From: Watersipora subatra
Lineage: Eukaryota > Bryozoa > Gymnolaemata > Cheilostomatida > Watersiporidae
DNA: 64,000 nt
NCBI RefSeq assembly: GCF_963576615.1
Contig: NC_088709.1
Coordinates: 19,795,243-19,859,242 of the forward strand
Reading direction: 5' to 3'
Numbering within the stretch: the first letter of the stretch is position 1; each line of letters opens with the position of its first letter. The notes beneath the pieces were generated by a model. That model was not told the DNA's origin. It did not search any database and worked only from the letters and a program-made list of their open reading frames with translations. A program made the position numbers and the translations under genes. Below, piece by piece: positions 11,330 through 23,300 of this stretch.

Positions 11330-14300
11330 GTGAGTCCATTTGTGCAGTATTTGCTTACTATTAGCATCTCGCAACTCATGGTCAGAGAACCTTTAGTAGG
11401 AATACATAGATGTACTAAATAGGTAGCTACATTGGGCAGGGTTGGAAACATTGGAAATTGATTTTTTTTCGAGAAAAATCGAATTATTTCAATTTTAATG
11501 ATTTGGTCAATTTTTTGATGATTATGATTCTTTTGATGAATTTGATTTTTTGCTCAGTTTGCTCATGCAACTTGCCTTTTTATTGCGTTTCTCATCAGAA
11601 TGTTGGTGAACCCAGTATTTAGTTTTACTGACATACATGCTTTAATTTGACAAATTCATATATTTCACGGAATCATCAGTCATATAAAATATGACTTACA
11701 AAGTACACGTAAGTTAGTAGAGTCAATATAATATAAATACTCAATATAGTAGTCATAGTTACTACTAGCAATAACTTTTTCAATGTTCAATAACATGTAA
11801 TACCATGAGCTAATAAGAAGTGTGTAGTTGCTGAAAAACAATTGTTATTGGCCAGTGGCTGACAACTCCCTTCAACTCGATGTATGCATTACTGACGATT
11901 ATTGTAGGTGTAGGAGGTACGACTCGCAGCTTGTTGTTTACACGTGTAATATATATATAGCCCATGCGATTTCAAAAAACGAAATTGAAAAATGAAAGGC
12001 AATGTAAACTAGCGCTATGTTTCTATGTCTATTATTATGTTTCTATGCGGCCATTAATCCACATTAATCCATTAATCCACAAGTTTTAGTCATCCGCAAG
12101 ATGGAATTGGCAAGTCTAGTGAGTTTTGTTATTAGAAAATTTTTACCGATTGGTTCGTGTTTGGGAATGATGGAAAGTGCTTTTGCTAATGATGCGCAAG
12201 AAGATGTGGCGTAAGCTATTCTATTTTGAATATTTCCACACTTTAGTCATTCCTATTTCGATTTGATGATGCTGGAGTTCGCCACTATGACCTCTGGCGT
12301 AGAATTGCTTATCTTTTTAACAAAGTACCCGTGATAATCCACAGCGCATGTATATATTCATCAAAACACTTTTCACATGGTACTCAACGGGTGCACAATT
12401 CCAAATCCGCATCAACTGCCTCATGGAAACATAGCGAAGGCGTGATTGATGTCTCTTTGACGTGCTGTGTCTAAACGAACATGCTGGTCATTATAGGCAC
12501 AATTATAGCGACTGGTACATCTGCGATTACTGGCCGAAAGATCTGTTACCCAGTCGACAAAATTCATTTATTTTATTTCCAGCACAAATTTTTTTATTTG
12601 AGATTTGCTTTCAAATGATGATGAACAGGGCCTTTGCACAAAAAACTTAGACATAGGCAAAGACATTCCTACACGTGCCTTCCTTCTGTGTCTAATGAAA
12701 CTGTTTATTAAGTCTTTCAGATTATTCTTTGGTTGATTAAATTTATTGAAAACCGATTTCCTTTCCTATTTAATGTATTTTTTGCGACTGTCTTAATTTT
12801 ATTGCCAACTAATAGCCTTTTTTCTGTGAGCGAACATATAACATTCCAAGTAGTCGCGCAAGCGTATTTCTCATCACAAATTGTCAAGGATAAGTAAGGC
12901 ATTGGGAATGCTTCAATAACGACACACAAAGATTTGGCAAGGATGTGGTCCCTTCATCCGATGAAGGCCGATTTTTATTGATTATTCTATTTGTCAACTG
13001 TTGTTTCATAGAGTTGGCAGATTTTCATACTGCGTGTCAAATACTTATTGGCTATACATTTCGTTGGTTTGTGCAGCCAGTGCCTGAAGGCTGAAGCACA
13101 TGGCAAACAAAATAAGAGGCTTTGTGGATAGCTCATGCAGATGAACTGCTACGTCTTTGAATTTTGTAATATTTAGTATTATGTAAAATTTTAGTATTTA
13201 TATTTTAGTATTTAATATTTAGTATTTATGTAAAATTTTAGTGAATATTTTTCATGACATAAAAAGTAGCTTCTAGTATACAGTGTTCAAAGTGTCTATA
13301 AATATTGCAGTTTTGAAAATCAGTACATGCGCAAGTATGCAGTTCACCATAGCTTTGGTTCTACAGAGCTCAACTTCTGTTAAATATTCATAACTTTCTG
13401 TTTGAGTTCTAAAATTGTAAGAAAACTTGTACAAGTAGTACTAGTGGTGGAAAAGGAAGAAAGTCTCTTAAAGTTAAACAACAAATAATAATAATATTAA
13501 TAGAAAAAATGAATAAACATGTTCATATCAACTGTTTTAAAATTCGCTGAGTTTATCTAGTAGTTATTTTGAGAAAAGGGAAGTTGGTACTAAGAAAAGA
13601 AATCCTAAAAATACGGTGAGACTTCACGAGATTATGAAAGGTCAAATATAAAAATAAAAAAGTAAATAATTTATGTCAGTGTGGAGTTCACTAGCTTTAT
13701 ATCATTAAGGTTCAAGCCTAAAGGATATACCATTATATCCTTACAGAGCCATCTCCTTGTATTGGTATCAATTTGAAGGGTGAGAATATGGGACAAACTC
13801 TTGCAGAATGTTGTTTCTCCTAGGATGTTGGGAAATATTGAGGTACAATAATGATGGCTAGGTAAATCTCTTCTTTGGCATCGTTTTCTTCCAGTGTGAT
13901 TGCACGTTTCAGCTACATTGTGGCAGTTACATGATAGAGAAAGTAATGCTGCCTCTCTGATTATCCTATGAATATTTTTTCATGAAGCCATGATTGGAAA
14001 ATGTAAAGAAATGTAAGGAAATGTAGGCCCAGGTATGCATACGGTCGTATAACACCATTGGCATAATTTACTCTAACCTAGACTAGGTAAAGCTGCACTT
14101 GATCTTATTTACTACTGTCAAATTAAATACGTTTTAGTGTTTTATTTATAATTTTCACCTTTAGTTTCACCACTGTTTTTTTAAACTACAATACAATGCA
14201 TCATGGGAATTCTAACATATGTTGTTATACAGCTACAAACTCACACAATACATGTTTTCTACAAAACATCTGTTTGTCACCCTTTAGGTGAATCATCCAG

Positions 14301-17300
14301 TGGTCTGGAGCGTACAAGCATGGTGTTTAAGTTTCAACGCTTTTCTCAACTCTCTCGAGGTTGATAGGGTAAGTGCTGCAGAACCTTGCTAGGCCTACTT
14401 ACTGTATACCATGCATATCCTCCAATGCTATATTCCATACATTTCATTGTCATACATAAAATGCCATTGCCAGAATAACTGGAGTCAGACTTGGTTATAT
14501 TATTATCTATTTGAAGTATTTATTAGAATTATAGCTTTCGAACATAATTATTATACAGAATATAATGTATTCTTGTATCTCAGCCTGAAAAATATTATGT
14601 ATTCTTGTTCAATTTTGCTGCGACATGATGGTTTTTCATTCCTGAAGCAAATATCAAAACGGATTAACTTCACATCTGGAGGTTTGACTCTGTACTTAGT
14701 TTTCAGGCATGAAAAGGTAAAGCTGTTATGTGTTACCTTTGTACACACTGTCACTGGATTGGACAAATGACAAAACTAGTTCTTGGCTTTGAAGCCCTGG
14801 CTAGCCATTCAGGCGACTAGAGAGTCAATCACTGTGTTTTCATGCTTCAAATGGGCGCGGAGTTGCCTCTACTCCAAATCAGCGAAATGGTGAAATCTGA
14901 ACAGATTTGACGGCATTTTGCTTCGCTAAATTTGTGCAAAGGCATTCGATGTGAAAAAGTGAGTCCACTTTACCAAGTTTTGTTTCGACGGAAACATCAT
15001 GAATCTTGAAAAAATCTATATAGTGCAACTTCGAATCGTTGAAAGAGATAGGTGCGAATTCGTCGGCGGTGGGCAACTCCAAACTCATTTGAAGCATGGA
15101 AGCGCAGTGAATAAAAACTCAATCATGCTGAATGCTGCGGCAGGTCAACCTTGCGTAAGGTGTAAGGTCAATACATTTGTTAAAGTCCAGTGATTGCTGT
15201 ATTTATAACATCCGCATAACACATTCCATACCCCTGCCTTTGGTTCAGTGTAAAGATATGTCAAAGGCTCATAAGGCTTTCACTAGGCTATAAATTAAAT
15301 AGTTCTAATGATTTCCTTAGTTAAGGAGTTCACTCACATCAGATTTATGTAAACTTTATCAGAAAGTATCGGTATTTTTCTATCATTTGCGATTGTTTTT
15401 GATGTTTGAGGTGGTCTGACTGCCAGGATGTTTCAAGATTAAAATCTATAAAACTTGATTACGGTTAAAACGCTTAAAAAAGACGTGCCTAGACTTCTCC
15501 CGAGGTGACGTCAGTAGTTGTGCCTATTGTTTATAACTGATAAATATACAGTCTCACCGGGTACTTGTGTGTCTTCACACCATTTATAGGAATAAAATAG
15601 GGTAATTTCTAACCAACCTACCGTATCTTTAAATTATTTGAAAAGTTAATAAAGATGTATCTGAGGCTATATTTAAAGTTTTATTCTAATGATCATGAGC
15701 AAATACAAAATAAAATATGTGACCTTTACCTAGTCCACAAATTGTCAGATTGTTTGTAAACTGAATGTTATTTTTCCATGAAGTGAGACAATTGCAAAAA
15801 TATACCATACAAATAATTGATGAAGGCTCCGTGTGCCCAATAGATTGGTTTATCGAGGTGCAGGCAAAGTTGGCAGGCAAATGGATAGTCACAGGATTTA
15901 CCAAGGACATTCCAAATAGAAATTAACATAATCTATATTTAATGGATGGAGGTGTCAATATAACTTAGCAATACAGGTTTAGTAAACCCTCTGCTTATTG
16001 GCTATCAGATGATCAGTAGAAACTATTAACGCTGAACATGCCATAGAATATCTTACGATGAGCTACCCTCAGAATTCTGTGCACCTTCGTAAAACTTATG
16101 ATTCTCAGGTGGCTTGAGAGAAATCTGTTAACGCCTAGGACTAACACCTACGGTAGCGTTGATCTGTATTGGCCTGTTCATGTTTATCTGTATATATAAA
16201 AGTGTGTATGCGTGTGAGCATCAGCTTGATCTCATTAGGCCTACAGTTGGCTGCACAGGTTTGCTGGGGAGTTTGCCTGTTTTCTACTGATCTATCGGTG
16301 AAGGTCTGACAAATAGGTTTTTCAAATTTTTTTTATTTTATATATTTGCTATATAAATTTTAATGAAATCAAAATATGGGCATGTCCATAAATAATAATT
16401 TGACATTTAGAGTTATTTGATACCAACTACATATGCACATTTGCTTCCATTATAAAATTCTTTGAATTGATTGATGCAGTACATTCTTGGCTTTCAGATA
16501 ATATAAAATTTACTGTTTTCAAAATAGCAGTTCTGGAGCTATGAAGTGCAACATGCGTAAATGATGGGACATTATAAAATGTCCCATCATTTACGCATGT
16601 TGCACTTCATAGCTCCTGAACTACTATTTTGAAAGCAGTAAAATTTTATATGATCTGAAAGCCAAGAATGTACTGCATCAATTAATTCTAAGAATTTTAT
16701 AATGGGAGCAAATGTGCATATGTAGTTGTAGCCTGTCTTGACAAGCTGTTGTTTTTGCGTAGTTGTCCCCCCGTCGAGCTGCGAGCAACAACAGCTTGTC
16801 ACAAGACGTACTGCACCTGGTGCATCAGCTGCACTTATAAGGAGTTGTTCTCGTTCGTCTACGCGGCTCGGCTGCGATGTTATTCCGGTCGCTCCATTGG
16901 TAATCATAACGGATTTCACGCAAAAATTTATGTAGAAAAATTAAGATAAGAACGTTTAACTGGCGACCCCTCTCTGCAGTAAATTTTATTAGAATTTGAG
17001 AACTTAGGCAACAACAGCGACTAAACATGTCGTTATTTGTGCGCTCAGTCAGTTTTATTTCTATTTTTGTATCAGTCAGTTTTATTTGTTCTTATGGATT
17101 TTATTTTGAGTTTATTTTATTCTTAAGTTCTACTAAAGTTTATCACAGAAACTGGTCTATGGTTAAACGTTGTAATCTTGTTTTTTTCTACATAAATTTT
17201 TGCGTGAAATCCGTTATGATTACCAATGGAGCGACCGACATAACATCGCGGCCGAGTTGCGTAGACGGAAGAGAACAACTCCCTATATGTGCAGCTGACG

Positions 17301-20300
17301 CATCAGGTGCAGTACGTCTTGCGACAAGCTGTTGTTGCTCGCCGCTCGACGGGGGGACAACTACGCAAAAACAACAGCTTGTCAAGACAGGCTAATGTAG
17401 TTGGTATCAAATAACTCTAAATGTCAAATTATTATTTATGGACATGCCCATATATGGACATGCTCATATATCATATTTAAAATAATACTTTTCATTATCT
17501 GCCTTTTTGAACTCTGCCAAATTTGTTTCGTAGTCTAACGATTTCAAATGATACTTCTTTCTGCTTAGGAAATGTTCAAATGTTCGGGAATTTTCGTTAA
17601 TTTGTTGAGTTTATCAATTTTTTTATTTTATCATTTCTATTCTTAAAATTATTTTAACAATGAAATTGTATTTTGTGATTCACAACTTTCTCCGCTTGTG
17701 TTATAAATGTACTCAAACGTTTTGAACTTACGATGGCAACAGTATGATCCTTTCTGCACACCACTCAGACATGCTTTGACTGCCCTCACATGGAGTGCTA
17801 GGGTGCAGGCTGGATACCTGCCAGCATCTGATTGTTAGCAACTTAGTGTGTACATGGAGCCCAAGGTACACCTGGAGCTAAGGGCATGCTTGGAGCTTAA
17901 GGTACACATGAAACTCCGGGCGTCCATGTAGCTCAAGGTACTCTTGGAACTCAGGGCATATATGGAGCTCAAGGTACACCTGGAGCTCAGGGCATATATG
18001 GAGCTCCAGGTACACTTGGAACTCAGGATGAACATGGGGCTCAGGACTCATCCATGATTCTTTGGTTTTTGTAACTGCAGGTTCATTTGTTCGGTGCCAA
18101 CTTAGGAGGCTTCCTCGCTCAGAAGTTTGCAGAGTACTCTGGGAATGGTCGCAGGGTGAGGTCTATGGTGCTATGCAATGGCTTCAATGACACTGATGTC
18201 TTCCAGCAGACTACATCTTCATTGTCGTAAGCTTTTGTATTGGATTAATGGGGTTAGGGGAAGCACAGGTGACCATCATGTGATCAGTTATTGGTTCTAC
18301 TCTCACAAGCTTTGATCCGCTGCATTTGTAGTGCGATTTGGAAGGTTGGTCATTGCATCAAAGACAGTTTAAGAAACAGCACCTTTAATTATATGTATTA
18401 ATTTTATACCAAATGTTTTATATTAGATGTTACATCATTCACCCTAATCTTTTTTACCCAAATTTTATCTGGGAGAACTCCTTTCACGTGTCAAAAAGTT
18501 CTCTACTTAGTGTACCGTGGCTGCTTGAACAGCTTTCTTATGTTTGTAACAAGAATATGTCAGGTTTGGCTATGGCCAGAGTATGCGCAGAAGTGGGTAT
18601 ATAGTAGTTACACACCATCATGTAGGACTCCACAGTGTATAATATACGGTAATTGTATGTATATATGTATCTATACATGTTTTATGTTATCTATGTTGAT
18701 ATATTCTATATATATATGTATAATTAAATGGTTTTGTATAAGTGGTGGTAGGTAGAGAACTCAATACAAATGTTAGCTGATAAGGTAAGTTTAGCGGTGT
18801 AGTCTGTCACTAGATCCTTGCAAAACATTTTTTCATAACAATAAGTATTCTTGTTGTGTATTTAGAAACCATAATTTTGTATACATTTATTTATTATTTC
18901 TATTATATATAAATTGATATTCTATATGTTATAAATTATTCATTATCTATATATTTATATTATTATATATATATAGATTTATGATGAATATTATAAATTA
19001 TTTATTATTTAAGTTATGTATATTATATATATATATATTTGTTGTGATTTTTTCACAATGAAGATAAGGCAGTTATACATGTCTGCAACATGTCTGATAA
19101 ATAATATAATATGTATGTTATATAATATGTATATCATATATCAGACATGTCACAGTATAACTGTCTTGTTTTTATTATGAAGAGGTCAAAGGATATAAAT
19201 GAAGGTACCTTAACATCCCCTTCATTCAATTTGTGTATAATATAGTATAACGTATAATAATAATACAAAGGGTATGAATAAAGACGAGTATAACAGTACG
19301 AGTATAATGTACTTACAATTCAGGTAAGGCTCAGGAAGCTAACCTAAAGCTACCTTCTTTTACTGGACAGTTTCTGGGCGCTGCCAGCTGTGATGCTAAA
19401 GAAGATGGTGATGGGTAACTTTGACAGTCAGGCAATGGATAGACAGATGTACGCCGCTGTCGAGTTTATGAACGCCAAGGTATGTGGCGATGTTTGGGGC
19501 GCCAATGCAGTCGATGAATAGCTGCAGGGATCAATCTCACAGAGTATGAATCACTATTACTACCTATTGGGGAAAATATTAAAAATGAGCACTAGTTGCC
19601 AGTTTGCACACTGAGCAGTTCCCATGATATCAGACCACCATGGTGCTAGTTAGACCACCTGCTAACATCAGTGAGTACTGGTAACAACATGCCAACACGC
19701 AGTGCCAGTGTCAGAGTATCGTCTGTAGTGTTTGCTAGTTGATAGATTTGAGTTTTTTGTAGATAGCTCTAATTCACACCATTTTACGCGGTGTTGTTGG
19801 GGCTGCGCCAGCTAGCATGTCCCTGGCCGAACTATTAGTTAGTATGAGCTACCAATCTATGTCCAGCCGTATCATGTCAAGGACTTAGAGCTGTTCTCAT
19901 TGTTTATGTTAAGTATTGCGGGTCCACCTCTTAACTTGTTCTCCATCACAATAACAATACCTTGGGTATATTAGCTATTTCTTTCAGCTTACAGCAATTT
20001 AATCGTTTGCGCTGGATAACAATTAGTATGTTTCCATTGTGCAAATGATGCGGATTTTGGAGTTGTGCACACATTGAGTTGCCTTGCGAGATGTATTTTA
20101 AGGACATTCACTTGTTGCGGATTAACGTTGCTGCTTTGTTAAAAAAGATACGGAATTCTACGCCGAAGGTCATAGCGAACTGCTCAAATCAAAATAGGAA
20201 CCACTGAAATGTGGAAAATGTTTAAAATGGAAAAGCTTACGCGGTAGTTTCTTGCGTATCATTCGCAAGTGCTGTTTCCATCTTTTGTGAGCTTGAAACA

Positions 20301-23300
20301 TTCGATAAAAAAGTTTGTTAGTAACTTGAGGTTAGTTTTGTTCAAGTCCTCAAGTCAAAAACCTCAAGTCAAGTTTTCCTCACTTGACTTGAGGTTTTCA
20401 CCATTTCTACCTTGCGAATGAACCGCAGCATTGAACCTAGTGATTGGCACACAGTCTTTGACAAAACTACCTTCCAAACTAAAGAGCAGTTGCACGCATC
20501 ACATTTTTTCTCGCATGGCGCAGCTCACTAATGGTACACACTTGTGATGAGCCAGATGCTGGATCACTCCAGAGGCGAACCTAAACAATTTTTATCTAAA
20601 ATGGTACTCTTAGTAACCCGTCCGCGCTGTACTTGTGACAAAGATAATAATTTGCCTCCAGATCACATAGTTGCATTCTGTGACATCGCTAGTCTAGACA
20701 TCAGGCAGTATTCAGTGCTGTATTTCATATTCCATATATTGTCATCCATTGAAAACTGTTGGAGAGGCAATATATGGTGACTCTGTTATTGCTGACTAGC
20801 TACCTGTTGGTGCATGTTTGTCCGCATGTCAAGACAGTCACTGCAGTTGTCAGCTGTTCTCTGTAGATGGACTCACTCTCCCAGCAGGAGCTTGCCTCTC
20901 GGCTCACTCTGAACTGCGTCAGCTGTTATGTGGAACCGCAGAATGTGCAGGTGGACAGCTCTGATGTTACGCTCATGAACGTGAGTCTCTGGTGGTATCA
21001 ATACCCAATTGCTGCTAATTTATATTCTGAACTATTGACCAGTCCTAGGGCGCTTTCACATTCTCAGTGGGTACCCTAGAGGGTTACGGTGATAAAATGG
21101 CACTTTATCGGAATGCATATGCATGCCCGTACATAGCAAAGATATTTGTTGTGGAGACTCCATGAATGCTGCTAAACGATGCGTCGCATTAACAGATAGA
21201 TTGACCGATGAGGCTCGGGTTCAGTTTTGTGAAGGTTGTGACGTCATTGCGGGATTTTCCATTATCCTTATCGAAATGCTGGCAGTATATTTATTATCCA
21301 ATAAGAATAACCCAAATAAATGCTGGCAATGGCTATTTGCATTGATATGTTGTTGCTCATAGAAAAAATGCTAAGAATGGCCAAGAGAAAAAAACATTTT
21401 AGGTTCACAACATGAATCAAACCTAGGGAAAGACTAGTTTTCAGTTTAATTATCTGGAGAATTATTTGATGAGTTTTATGACTAGTTACAATTTATACTA
21501 GTGGTCTTCATATACCTGTTACAAGTAAGAATATCTCTGTCCATATATAACTAGCTTTGTGGGAAGCCTGGTTACTACTGTTGTTTCAAGTGAATACTAG
21601 ATCAAACCAGCTTCTGTTGGAGATTAATAAAATAATCTTGATATTATCTACACTATTATAAATTATTTTAGACAATCACTGATGCTGCTGTTTTATTCCT
21701 GCCAACATAGATCAATGTGTTTGTCTTGACATTCTATATGGACAACATATAGCTGACTTGGCAATGTGTTGGCTGGGCATAAAACGCATTTTGTCAGGTG
21801 TCAGTAGTCAAGCCTATAGTCCTACTTGCAATAAATTTGCAGTGAACATTTGCATGTCCCTTTGCGGCCAATGTAGCACATTTTTAACATAAACAAGCAC
21901 ATTTATTATATGGCAATTGTTCGGTTGTCATAGCCTGAACTATTGACATATCTATAAGAACTTGGTCAATGACTTTAGCCCAGCATGTACTTATTCCATG
22001 TCAACCATTCCTACTGGATTTGGGGATCAAGGACCCCAATCAGAGGCACAAGCTACTGTATTTAAAACTGTGAGCATGCATGATTAGAATTGGACTATCT
22101 CTTGTGTAATCAAACATGTATCACCTACACATAGGAAATCCAAAGGCACTCCTAATTTTAGATTGTTTTTAAAGACATTTAGAGACGTTAATGGAATGAC
22201 AGCGTTAATGGAATGGCAGCGTTCGGTTTAGTGTCATTCTTACGAAATATCTTTGGTTTTGCTGTGGAATGTATGCTTTTATCTGTTGGTAGAGTTATTC
22301 ACAGTTAGGTGTTATGTAGTCATGTGTCTGGCAGAATGTTATTTGTTCTAGATATTAACCACAACGATGCTTTATAGTTTGTGTTCAGTTTGCTTTCTGA
22401 ATAGTTTGCAATCCTGTCAGACGCATAGTGCTATCAGTTGCATAGGGCTGTCAGTTGCATAGTGCTCTCAAATGCATAGTGCTGGCAGTTGCATAGCGCT
22501 GTCAGATGCATAGCGCTGTCAGATGCATAGCGCTGTCAGACACATAGCACTGTCAGATGCGTAGTGCTGTCAGATGCGTAGTGCTGTCAGTCTGTAACTG
22601 GTCCTCTGTGTAGCAAGTTGAATATGGTTTGTTGAATATTAAAACTGTTATAAGTGACTGCTAGCAGTATCTTTATGCAGAGGAGATTGCTGATAAGCTA
22701 TAGTTATTACGCATAATAAAAATGGATGTTTATTCCTTGTTTAGCGACTGGATATGAATATCAGTTCTTCTTTTCCTTAATACTTATCCAGTTAGAAATT
22801 TAGATGTAACAACAGAGTAGAGGCAATATTACTTCCTTATCAAATTGATGTGAAACTCAGACCAGCCCTACCTACAAGGAACTGTGTGCTAATAAGCACT
22901 TAGTCTATTCAATGCTCATCTTGCGAAAGGACACGAAACCAACAATTGGAGCCCAGTGTAAGAGGTGCAGAGCACTGAGGAATTGCTGGCTTTCAATCCA
23001 TCCCTCATTTGGTCACATTTTATCATCATTCGACCGCAGACAGTGTGAGAGATAAGGAAACTAGTTTCAGACTTGAGACAAATACAATAGCTTGTGAGCT
23101 CTTTGTTTTTACACAGGTCTTTGATGATCAGGCTCTGTCCAATGCAGTGCAGAATGAGATGGGCAAGTTATATCCGGAGGCTAGGAGAGCATATTTAAAG
23201 ACAGGGGGTAACTTTCCTTACCTCAGTCGTAGTGATGAAGTTAATTGCTACATACAGGTTGGTGTTAGCGTCTGGTTAGCGGTTTATTCCATTGTTGATT

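Noticed and set aside
16738-17395. Mirrored frames of 65 to 122 codons ([11 protein letters not shown]).
   Set aside because: They are the two inverted arms of a transposable element read in opposite directions; no domain.
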